A stretch of 64,000 nucleotides of DNA from Alitta virens (lineage: Eukaryota; Annelida; Polychaeta; Phyllodocida; Nereididae). Both the position numbers and the translations under genes were made by a program. The stretch covers positions 39,275,995 through 39,339,994 of the forward strand of contig OW028581.1 in assembly GCA_932294295.1 (NCBI GenBank), in the 5' to 3' direction. The notes under the pieces are model-generated. The model did no database searches. It was not told the origin of the DNA and saw only the letters and a list, made by a program, of their open reading frames with translations. How positions within the stretch are numbered: the first letter of the stretch is position 1; every line of letters begins with the position of its first letter. Below, in pieces: positions 26,601 to 37,973 of the stretch.

Positions 26601-29600
26601 ATTAGCTGTTCTACCAGTAAATGTGTCATGCGAACAACCATTCTCGACAGAACGTTCTAGCAAAACATCATTAGACTCCAATAAAGATAATATTGAGGAG
26701 TTGCTGTGGATGTTAAGTGCTTCAGCGACACCATTGCTACTCCTGTCATTCTCAGATAAGTCAGTGGAGCCGTCGTTAATTCTGTTAGCACACAACGGAC
26801 TGTCTTCCCGGTTTTCTTTGGTGTCTGCGAGGAAACACAACAAGCATTTGAACAGACGAAGTCTTAGAAATAAATTGCAGACTTAAAGACCAACAGCATA
26901 TTCATAATTCAATATATATATATAATATATATTGATACCGGATCAGAAAAATCAGCTAGTCCAAAGTAGATATTGATTCTTACTCATATTTTCATCGTTT
27001 TCCAGCACAATTCTCGATGCTTTCACCTTTTTACCCTTCGATTTCTGTCTTACAACATTTCGCTTTGATATCACGGGCGCTTCATCATCTACAAAATATG
27101 TCAGACAGTAAAATGCAAAATACAATAATATTATAAGGAATGTTGTCAAACATAAAACACAATGCTGAATTTTGCATATGACATAAAACTACCATAGTTA
27201 AATTTACACTGCAATTCTTTGCTATACATATTCCATGGCATACATACCAGCGGTGTCTTCAAAAGACTGGGCCTCTATCGCAACATGGATAGCTGGCATT
27301 TCAACTTCACTATCCTTGCGAGTTTCCAGAAATTCTGCATCTTCATCAGCTGAATTTGCAGGGTCAACAACATCGGGGTCTGCTATTGGAAGCATCGTGT
27401 TAACTTGTAATTCAGGCAGATCGCGATTTAATACTCCGTTGCTGGCAGAATTGTTTGTGTCTTGTAGGTCATGGAACACTCCATTATGACTTTCTTTGAA
27501 TTGTGGGATGTTATTCATTGTATTGTCTGTATTTTCCAAACCATTCTCAGTACCAGATGACCATGCTTTGTCTAAATACTTCTCAGCCTGGTTTAAAAAT
27601 GAGAACACCTTTTGAGAATACAACGGTGGAGTTTCTTGCTTGTTTTTAACGATGTAAATCCCAGATTCTGTCATTTCGTAACTTGCACTACTTCTCCTGC
27701 TACTTTGACTAGACGAAGTTTGGCTTTCTGGCAACAAAAAGTCCTCTAACATCGGTAAAAGTTTGGTCAAGCCATCCGCTAATTCGTTCCATCCTTCTTT
27801 CTCCATCTGTTCCTGGATCCTTGTCACCATTGCAACAGGCACATAGGAACGAGAATTTGCGCAACAAATGGTAGATTTGAAAGTGAGGCACAATTGGGCG
27901 GCCAACTTCCATTTCTCCTTTTTAACTAACGTGGACACAACTTTTGATATCTGAACAAGTTCAACTTTGTGTAATTTGCCATCTGTGTCCAAAATGTAAA
28001 CCATTGAATGGTAGCACGACCAGTCTTCTGCATCTGGAAATTTCATAAATCAATAGAATTACTACAAATAAAAATAAAGCAATAAAACTAACAGAAGAAG
28101 TTGTGCTAGAACTAAGTCACTGTTACTATTAGGCAAATTTGTATTCTGTATTTAACTAAACAATTTATATAATAAACACCATGTTAACCAGTTTCTTTGC
28201 CATGGCTTACAATTCCAAATTGGGACTTACTCTTGAATTCTTCATTCCACAAGACAACTTTCACTTCAACTGGATCAAAGATGTACAGACCGCCATCATT
28301 CAGCGTAATCAGATGACGATTTCTAGAAAGGAACAAAGCACAAATCTCACAATAACAACACCTATTTCATTCGCCTAGCTTATTTACATGATATTCATTG
28401 ATCAATAGCATTAAATACAGATTGTTACTTGCCTCAGCACTGAGAGTTGGGGGAATGCGATGGACTGGACGGCACATTCGGTCACCGGATTATCGTACGT
28501 TTTGCTTGAACTGATATTAGGAATGCAAATAAATATTATTTTATTATCACCAACATGGTTCTAAATAACAGATTTGCTGATACTATGCACATATATATGT
28601 CATCTTTATTCATACAAGGTTATTGTTTACATTTTGAATAAATGGATAAACAAATATAAGATTACACAAATCATCTGTGGAAGGTTATTATCTGCATTAA
28701 TTGTCATTGCCTTGGTTGTAACACTTGCAAACTTCATTAAAAATGATTATAAACTGATCGTTAGTGCTCTTAATACTTCCATAAACTGTAATTGTGTGGA
28801 GCAATCAATCAAACTGCCTATTTCAACATTGATTTTCATCATCAATCAAGTTACATAGTGCAAGCTAGTCAATTATACTCATAAGACAAAAATTTGGCTG
28901 CATCAAACTTACTTTAAGTTCACCATAGGCAATGGGGGTACTGCAAGGAGATTTTTGAACTGATGGGTGTTGAGAACTCTCCCTCCTGTCGTTGCCTCCC
29001 AGATTCTTGAACCAGGTCGAGAGCAGTAGATCATAGGGTCACCACCAGATGTCACCGGTCGCCAGAAACACGCTCCAAAATGGCCGTCACGGAGTTTGGA
29101 ACCAATGTGGGTGTATTGTTGTCTATATAAGGTAATCATGAAAATTGTAAAATAAATCCATGACGTAATATGACTTTTGACTTACTCACTGCTTTATTGC
29201 ATCTTAACTCTTATTAAATGCCATATCAATCAACAGTCACTACAAAGGCGGACCTCATTCAAATTGTAAGCCCTAGGAAAAGCACAACATTTACCACTGT
29301 TGCGCAACTGTGCCTCAGCAACCTATGATTATATTTGCCTGTTTGACTGACAAATTAAGTAGAAACGTAATAAACCTGACTGTAAATATAATTACTTGGA
29401 ACTGTTTCCGATGAAAGTCCGCTCAGTTGTCGAGATCAATATGAGATCATTAAACGAGTCAATTTGCACAATTGGTTTATCCAATTTCATGATCAGTTCA
29501 GAGGGAGTCTTGAAAATGTCTTTAGCCTGAATGAAAAAAAGATAAATAGTTTGCAAAAATCGATACCACACAATGAATGTGACACTAATTGATCAGCTAA

Positions 29601-30940
29601 TATGCATGCGCATCTAATTGGCCCTGAAGAATACATTATGTGACATTTGATCGGACTGTTTTTAGGCAGACAATGACACTATTACTTGCACCAACATGTC
29701 ATGTACACTGCCCTACTACAGTTTAGAAACATTATATAAATGACACCAAAACATTAACATAAGTGTGCATTCATGTTAAATGCGCATTCGATTTACTATC
29801 ACATAATCATTTTGATCATTTTAATTCATCTGTACTTAGGACAGGCACAATCTGATAATTTGTGAGTAATTATTATGATGCAATAAAGAAATAAAAATAG
29901 AAATCAGTGTGCTTAGTAATTACCGGCTTTGCACGCATCTTGAACACCTACCCCTGTGATGATGTTAGCAGCAGTCATTTTGCCAAAATCATCTCCAATA
30001 AAAAGTCTATTTCCCTGGTCATTCCAGACCATGCTGGTCACTACAGCTCCTCGATGGTCATTGGTTGACCGAAGCTTCTCCGGTTTGGTGCGTCGGTCCA
30101 TCTTTAAAAGGTAGACATACACCATTCCCTTGCTAAATAAATAGAAAAGTAATACAATAATTTTTAGTACATAAGATACATGCGCACATATGCATCAGCA
30201 TTACATAAGTCTTTCTAAGAATGATTAAAAAGTTGGATTAATAGTATGGTGGTTATTAGATATATTTATGTCATACAAAAATTAAGATATTGTCCAATAA
30301 TAGTATGAGACGGTTTGATACCTCAGAGTATATAACACAGGCAAACCTAGCTGAACTAGCATCTGCATTATTGTATATCAATTAACAGATCATACCTAGT
30401 AGCGAAGCCCACAGTGCTTTCATCTGGTCCAATCTTAATTTTGACAACACTGCCATCCTGAAATTCCAATAAACGAAATTTTTGAGCCCAATGTTAATGC
30501 ATATAATACATTTCATTCAAATTAAACTTAGTTGAAGATTATATGACATATATTATAAGATACCTACCTTGTCACCTGCTATAAGCTGTACATATCGAAG
30601 ACTGTCTCGCAGGAAAATATGAACGACACCAGTAGATGATCCAAGAGCAATGAATTGTTTTGAAACTGATAAGCAGGTGTACTAAAAGAAAAGATTAATG
30701 TTCATTATGGCGACTGGCATTGATTTTAGCAAAGCTTAAACCTTTATTGAATATTACTACAAGCACATGTATAGTTTGTATAGAAAATAGATTGACAACA
30801 AACAGAGAATCGCACAAAAAATTAACATAAATTACCTTGATTCGAGAAGAAGACATAATTGGGTGCTGGACATCTTCCAAGTAGCCACTGCTGACCAGTA
30901 GATGACTCCACTGAGGTCCATCATTGTTTTCATCACCCAT
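20681..30940 (-). CDS. HPS5: HPS5, BLOC-2 complex subunit (complete coding region)
   Basis: HPS5 with HPS3 and HPS6 forms BLOC-2, a cytosolic complex that directs cargo to lysosome-related organelles. I rebuilt 22 coding exons: 30940-30836, 30681-30568, 30457-30396, 30132-29924, 29519-29396, 29122-28913, 28510-28433, 28322-28231, 28033-27248, 27088-26984, 26824-26494, 26167-26023, 25606-25494, 25024-24396, 24118-23998, 23893-23720, 23050-22925, 22828-22724, 22587-22463, 22313-21986, 21297-21195, 20755-20681. They total 4,260 bases (1,419 aa plus stop) and all phases join. The N-terminal WD40-like half has family signatures (IALGSSTG; IYCSRPGSRIWEATTGG; THQFKNLLAVPPLP). The middle is a Ser/acidic linker with SSRRSSASYE; the C-terminal helical half ends in RQIIHKMMEKIH like vertebrate HPS5. 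The protein is longer than human HPS5 (1,129 aa), mainly in the linker. Intron 28323-28432 is GC-AG. Confidence 0.95.
21588..21785 (+). mobile_element. SINE in HPS5 intron
   Basis: B box GGTTCAAATCCC near 21612. Family body (GTTTATGCTGGGGCAAGTA) and tail (GGTTATACAAGCGGACTAAG). Opposite in strand to HPS5, in the intron between exons 21195-21297 and 21986-22313. Confidence 0.55.
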
Positions 30941-31011
30941 TGTCAGTTTGTCACATTCAAGGTGACTTCAACCACTTAATTACTATCTACAGCATCAAAG
31001 CATTTCTAAAT
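30941..31011 (-). other. HPS5: HPS5 5' UTR portion with splice acceptor
   Basis: On the minus strand a long T tract followed by TTTTGCAG ends at 31012. That makes 31011-30941 untranslated sequence of the ATG exon and implies a non-coding first exon upstream, possibly ending at the donor AATAAG|GTAAAC near 31613. Confidence 0.6.
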
Positions 31012-31265
31012 CTGCAAAAAAAAAAGCCACCAATTGATATTTGCAAGACATATATTTTGTTGTAATTGTGTCATTTTCAAACTGGTAAGGTTCACTTGGG
31101 TATCCTGCAAATGGAAACTGCACAGACCAAATCTGATTTCAACGATTTTAATAATATCGATTAAGCATGTTAAGTAAATCCAAACAAATACTGCTGTGTA
31201 CTCTTGTCTAGGTAATTAGAACAATCAACTGTTCGCCACAACCAAAAAGAATAATTTAATCTTCC

Positions 31266-31324
31266 TCCCCCCCCCCCCCCGTACGAACCTAGCCAACTCG
31301 CCGCTCCCCCCCCCCCCCCCCCCC
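31266..31324. repeat. two poly-C tracts
   Basis: C runs at about 31266-31280 and 31306-31324, split by mixed sequence. They lie in the predicted first intron of HPS5. Confidence 0.85.
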
Positions 31325-31779
31325 GACTTCTTTTTCTAGAAACGCCCCCTAATAAATACCTCTTTTAATTAACTCGCCCCCTTCACATCCATTGCACACT
31401 GCAATGTGCATAAGATCTGGGGCATCAGATAATATCTAATTCGAGGAAAATTAACCCAACAACATATATTTTACATTGTTTCACACACTACACTGACACA
31501 GAAACGAAGAAATTTGACCAAAAATCAAAACACAACTGAATACACACAAAGCTTTGACCCACTTCTCCGTCTAATTTAACATAAACACGACGTTGTCACC
31601 GGTTCCGTTTACCTTATTGTTGTACTTTTGTAGTTCTTGGAAAAGAAGAAACCGATATTTCATTGAAGATAAATTGCAAACACATCTTTTATGATCGGTA
31701 CTAGCAAGCTTCAGGTGTTTTTGTTTTGGTCTCATGTGACGAACCGGAACCTGAAATATTTTACCGCAAACACAGGAGA

Positions 31780-31985
31780 GTGAGCCATTTGGTTGGCTGG
31801 AAACTGCCTAAGCGTAAACGCGATAGGCAGGTAGGCTCTACCTATCCCGCATGGGTGATTGGCTAAGCACTGAATTTTCTGATTGGCTGTGCTATTTTTA
31901 GACTGGGAAACACGTTCCGGTCCACGCATTTCCAATGTTAAAGCGTAGGATGCGCACGCACGCTACCGGGAGGAATTCCTCCCGG
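31780..31985 (-). promoter_or_regulatory. putative HPS5 promoter region
   Basis: A GC-richer stretch with three inverted CCAAT boxes (TTGGCTGG near 31794, GATTGGCT near 31857 and 31882). It is followed by a perfect 20-base palindrome at 31966-31985 (CCGGGAGGAATTCCTCCCGG). It lies just upstream of the predicted non-coding HPS5 exon. The function is inferred. Confidence 0.4.
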
Positions 31986-32003
31986 CTAATGGCAGCCCGA
32001 GTG

Positions 32004-33300
32004 TTGGTCATGTCGTCATCACCCATTATCGCCACCTGGTCAACTCGTCAACAAAAAAGCAAACTCGCTACCACTTGTGACAATGTCGCCATCAGGGCTA
32101 GTGAACTCGTCATCATAGTTAAAATCGTCAACGAAACTAGTGAAGTCGTCATTAAAATAATTATATCTTACATACCTGAGGACGCCATTGCACACTGCAA
32201 TGCACTGCAGTGCTGCTACCACTTATATTAGTATTCTCAGGCTATAACAAATTCACAACACAAAAAGTAAACTTTCAGAAGTTTATTGAAATTATTGTGG
32301 TGCACAGCAAGTTAAAATGCACAAATTACAGTCCTAGATCCTTTCAATTTCCCACTTTAGATATGCGTTTCAATAATTGTTTAACATTTAGTTCTCCTTC
32401 ATCGTATTCATACCAGGCGTTCAGCAGTTCCTGATCTCGGATTTTCACATATTGTTGGCGTCTTCTTTTCTACATTATCATAATATATTATCATAATTAT
32501 CCAATATAAATGCAAACATATCATGTATATATCTATACACACACATCCATAAAAAAAACTAGCAGAATCTGCCAGATACTAATTATTCAAAGGTTTATCA
32601 TAATGCATACATTTCTTTAGTGTAATGCATATAATATAATTATTTATAATTTATTAAAAAACACTGTTACACTATTAACCTTATCCAAACTGACACATAT
32701 GTAACATTACAATCAATACCATTTAAATGTTAAAGTTACCAGAATATTACATTCTCTATGTTGCCAGCCATATTACACTTGTCACAACACTGGGCATCAT
32801 GATCATGTACTTACTTTGTGACAGACAACACAGTCACATGCTGAGTCCAAAAGGTAAATGCGAAACTTTGCGTTTGAATGCCATATTATCTTATGCATGT
32901 ATTCAGAACAGAATCACAACATGTGATGATGTGCCTTTCCAGCTCCAGTTTTTATATTTTCCTATGGCTGCTGGGAATTGTAATTAGAAACAAAAGAAAA
33001 TACAATTGTTTCTAGCTTGCTTTTATTGTGTAAGAGGAAATACAATAGAATCGGGGTTTAAAAGGGTGATAATAAGTTTTGTGTATTTACAATCAAGCAA
33101 GTTTTGTGTACACAATCAGGCCAGATGAGTTGTGAAGTGTCATGCATCGAGCTTAATTTCAATTAACAAGTACAATTGCGACTTTGATGACGAGTTAATC
33201 AATCGTTGACGACTTTACCAGCTCCGATGACTATTTGACTTTTTTGATGACGATTTTGCCAGATGACGATTTACTTGATGACGAGTTCACTGTAACCCGG
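32004..33300. mobile_element. element with inverted TCGTCA-rich ends
   Basis: The left end (about 32004-32160) carries many copies of ACTCGTCA, AATCGTCA and AAGTCGTCA. The right end (about 33180-33297) carries the same words reversed (TGACGAGT, TGACGATT, TGACGACTTT). The roughly 1 kb interior is AT-rich with no recognised protein; the ORFs at 32210 and 32727 lack domains. This is the form of a non-autonomous DNA transposon with long, subterminally repetitive inverted ends. Confidence 0.5.
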
Positions 33301-33639
33301 CAGCCCCTACCTGCGTACTGCGTCAGCTAGTCGCCGCGGCCCAGCGAAGCCATTTGGCTGACTGCTGTCGCCCCCTCGTGGGAAAGCTACTGCAGATATT
33401 TATTTTACGCAACTGGTGTCTGCTAGAGGAACATGGGCAACCTTATTGCTTATATTATTTTTATTATATATAGGTTAATAGTTATACGCTTATATTTATT
33501 TGATATTTTGGATATCATCATTGATACATAGGCCTATGTCACCATGGTATAAGAGTGAAGTGTACATTTTTAGACAATTACAATTTCTAGTCTACAAACA
33601 CAGGTGAACATTACACAAAGTTGCATTACACAGTCTCAA

Positions 33640-36060
33640 ATATGGATAATATGATTGTATTGAACATTGTTGAAGCCAGAAAAATTTCTGTCCCAAACAG
33701 ATTTGTAAGATATTGGAAAACCCTTGAGGAAAGTACTGTAAATAGCAATAGGCCTCACCAGGAAACTTCGGCATGTGCAGAATACAGCTGCCCGTTTGCT
33801 TCTTGGATTGAAGTCATTTGTTGCATAACTCCAGCTCTTAAAGAACTTCTCTGGCTTCCAGTCACCTCCCGGATTACATTTAAACTGCACTCTAAGAAAA
33901 AAAGGTTCTTAAAGGTTCAATATGGAACCTAGGGGTTCCATATGGAACCTGAAGGTTCTATAGTACACGTAAAGGTTCCGAATGATTCTTAAAGGTTCAA
34001 TATAAGAACCATATGGTTTAATCACACACCAAAGGTTCAAAAATATTTTACTCGTCAAATGCTTCATGGTAATTAATATTTAAATAATTTTGTTTAAAGA
34101 GACATAAAAACGTGTTGTTATATTGTTAAGTTGTACTGTTTTTGCAGATATTTGAGTAGGGAAAAAAGCCAAATGACAATAAAAACATTCAGGATATAAC
34201 AAAGAGGAATGTACTACATTGTAGCATTGAGAAAGCAGAGACAACGAACTGCTCAAGAAATATCACTTGCAGCAAATGTATTGCTTGTCATGGTGAGTAT
34301 TCATTACAAAAAATATAAAACTGCTATATTTCACGGTCATCAATCCGTAAATGTCACTTTTGCATATACAGTAGATTGCAAAAGTATTCATGCCTCTAGA
34401 TTTTGCAGGCAGATACGTCAGCTATAAATCTACAATGTATATAAGACAAAAGTGGCACTTGCAATCAGCACATTTTTGCAAATTGTTTTTGGAGTTAATA
34501 ATTTAACACATTTTCAAGCCACTTTGCAACTGTTGTGTAATGTTTCGTATGAAATTGCGAATATATTCATAATTTTTGCTTTTTTTTTTTTTTCATTACT
34601 TTTCATCATATTGAAATATTCATATTGAATTATCAATAAAATTTGTTGTTTTAGACTCTACATGAAATGAAGCCACAACTGTATTTTTTCAAAGAGACTG
34701 GAAAATGTGCAATTCAGCAGTATTTTAAAAATTCTTTCTTGAAAAATCAAAGATAACAAATTTTTTGGTTTGAGCATCCATAATGCAAATATAGACTGTA
34801 AACTCGTGGTGTTATTGATATTTTCAATAAAGAACCACCCTTAGACAGAATGCCAACAAGGAGACCATAGACTTGTGTATATAATCATATATGATTATGG
34901 AAAATTATGAAGAATGAGTGACTGGATGACATGTTAAAAATTTACATGAGGATTGCCTGTCCACAACGAAGAACAAAACCCACCAAGTGGGCAACAAACA
35001 ACAGTAACAGCACCAACAATATAAAAACCGTTTTGTTGCTACCTAGTTAATAACTTTCACAAAACATTGACAGCTGTAATAATATTAGTCTGATCCTTAT
35101 AATTGGTGATGTTATATGATTAATGTCTTTGATGCAACTCTTATTACGCTTTATTTTTGCAGGAGTTAACACCCACATTTTTGTTCAGATCAAGCACAAG
35201 AGAGAGTCCAGTCTATGTGGAAAATGTTGAAATATGGCATGATGGTGGAGAACCTGATATTTCACTGGCTTTTGAATGTTTCATTGCTGTTTATTGGATA
35301 CCAAAAATACACCATGTGTTATGTAGAATTTTGCATCCTTGATTGTTGTATGGTTAATTTGGTAAACTTGTAAATTGTGTATGAAGTGATTTTATCTCTA
35401 GGTTGTGTGGAGCTCAGTCCAACATACCAAAACTATGTGTTCATGAAAGAAAAAGAAATGTATAAATCAAAAAATATTTTGTTGTATATTTATTCATATC
35501 TGAAAGAACCTTTATTGATAGAATATATGAACCTTTACTTGAACATTGTTAGGTTCCAAAAAGAACTGCAGGGTTCTAAATTTAACCCTAAACAGAACCA
35601 GAAATGCACCTATAAAGGTTCTTTGACGAACTGTTGAACAATCCAAGGGTTCTTTACAGGACCATTTGATGGGTTTGTTCATGAACCATTGGGTTCCATA
35701 CAGAACTTTTGTTCAAGAACCATTGGGTTCCATCAAGAACCTTAATATGGAACCTTCAGTGGTTCTTTTAAAGAACCTTTAGAGAGGTTCTAAAAAGAAC
35801 TAATAAAGGTTCCATATCTATACCGGGCTTTTGTGCCTTCCTGCCTTTAAATCATTGCATGGACAAGCTCCAAAATATTTATTAGACATCCTAATCAAGG
35901 GCATGATGCTAACTACATTGTATCACACAAGATCAAATGTACATCCCATGCAACTGGAAACTCCTCGAATCAAACACATACGACCTTTACAGGATCTCCA
36001 AAAATTCAAAAACTTTCTAAAGACTCACCTATTTCGCTTATATTTTCAATAGACACTTCA
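33640..36060 (+). mobile_element. CR1-like LINE 3' fragment, split by an insertion
   Basis: 33720-33890 reads through frame breaks as RHVQNTAARL-like, then TPALKELLWLPVTSRITFKL. Coding resumes at 35832 with LPAFKSLHGQAPKYLLDIL and ends KTHLFRLYF at 36050. Together these are the C-terminal signature of CR1/Rex-type reverse transcriptase ORFs. The split point sits inside a single expected protein segment, so the intervening DNA is an insertion. Multiple stops and frame changes make this copy dead. Confidence 0.7.
33893..35828. mobile_element. GGTTC-repeat DNA element inserted in a LINE
   Basis: Both ends are packed with AAAGGTTC/GGAACC words in both orientations (33905-34045 and 35500-35820). 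The left edge is CACTCTAAGAAAAAAAGG. The 1.4 kb interior is AT-rich and shows no transposase. It interrupts the LINE between its KL and LPAFKSLHG codons, which sets the insertion limits to within a few bases. Confidence 0.65.
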
Positions 36061-37960
36061 AGCGCCATAGAACGTAACTGGATTTGGCGCGATACAAAAA
36101 TACTTTTTTCATAGTATTAAACACTTTAAATGTAAACTGAAATATTTTATATATATAATTTATTTTATGGGAAGTAGAACACAACATTACACCCCTTGTT
36201 GTTGTTTTCATTGTACACATTTTTATCCGAACAATAGTTCAAATTCAAACCTAGCTCAAGTGGAGAGAACTGGGCCCAGGGCTGATTACAGTAGTTGGTA
36301 GTAGCAGTGCTTGTAGTGAAATGAAAATCATGAGTTTCCACAACAGATTTTAAGTGATTTATCAATAATATAATCATAAGCCTCTAGAACAATAAGATAG
36401 CCCTTGTTTATGGTTCATAAAAATATTCCCCCCCCTCCCAAAAATAAGCGGCATGTGAGGTTTTAGAAACGAAATAAATGAATTTTCGTTAACGATTGAT
36501 CGGCTTCTTTGTAAGCTCATCTAATGTTCAAATGAAGTCTATGTGCTTTTAATGTAATCATGTTTATTAATTATCTAAAAAACACTTTTGTTTTTTCGTT
36601 TTGTTTATTGACTGATATGAGTGATACAGTTCTTCACCATTGCCCATTTCTCCTTACCAGAGGGAGAACTGGGTCACTTTTTCTGAAATACGATTTTCTC
36701 TCTATTAGAAAAATGGTTGAGAAACCAATTGGCACATGTGCTACCTGATATTCAAGGAAGAACACTTGGAATTATTCAGAAACCAAATATGGGACTATGT
36801 TTTATTATAGGTTTCAGCAGAAAATAAAATGTGAAAAACAACCCAATTCTCCATGCTTATCACTACCATACCAAATGACTGGATAGATGAATTAACAGAA
36901 ATGTGCTGTATATATAGGCCCACTATAGTGCTGGAACTGAGATCTTAGACCAGGCCAATCAACTGAGCATGGCTCAACATGCTAGTGAGGTTATTGTAGA
37001 CTAAAATATTCAAAGGATAAAAACAAATTCCTGTAAACACCTATCTTGACCTAGCTGGTGGTAATGTTGGCCTACTAACATCTACATTCTGTGCATGTAG
37101 CCTCCATAAAAGATGAGCATCTTGAAAGTGGACCCTGGTCCACCAATTGTGGAAGTTCTCAAAGCAAGTGACTTTCATTTAGATGGCTTGGGCTTTTGGT
37201 GATTCCATGCATTATGGAGCCATGGTTTTGGTTAAATATATTTAACTGCCTCGCTATCCCTTTCACCTCTCTACCCCAATGAATATCACCTCATGAATAA
37301 ACGGTAAAAGTATCCGCAATATTTCGTGTAAAGTTTGCTATCTTGGCTTATTTGATGGATTAAATCTACATTTATATTTATGAAAATAATAATGCTAAAA
37401 TACGTTGTATTATTGTTTCATGCTATTTTTTGTGTATATTTTTGGTCAATGAAGAATTCTTTATTTTAATTTTATGAAAAGTTCTGAGTTCTGAATTGTT
37501 CAAAGATGCAATGACAAAGTTAAGACCTTCATTCAAAAGTTAGGTCTGACTCAGTTAAATTATGCAAATTAGGCAGACAGAAAGTGCTAATTATGCAAAC
37601 TGTAATATGATGCCAAAAGGTACTGCATGCAGGGGACATGTCCTAATTTGCTGTATAAAATGCATAAGACTAGCCTAGTGCCATCACTGACACAATTCAG
37701 ACCCTCCCCTGTAGAAACCTAGAGGATCAAATGATATCACCTCCCATTCATTTGAAATGTTAATTCGTTCGAATTTTGGGGAGGACTCTTTGGCATCCAG
37801 TCTGTGCAGTCATTCCGCCAGTTTGATCCCTCAACACAGAGCCTAGCAGGAAGGCTGGATTCTGGACTATATATATGTTTTAAAAATTTAGGGTTTTGTA
37901 TAAATTTTTTATATGCATTATTCTGTTCATCATAACGACATGGTTGTAGAAGATTTACAA
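36061..37960. other. intergenic, no supported gene
   Basis: AT-rich unique-looking sequence. The open frames at 36165, 36560 and 37737 have no domain or splice support. The first coding exon of the M13 gene should lie here or further upstream but was not identified. Confidence 0.4.
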
Positions 37961-37973
37961 AACATTGTCTCAG

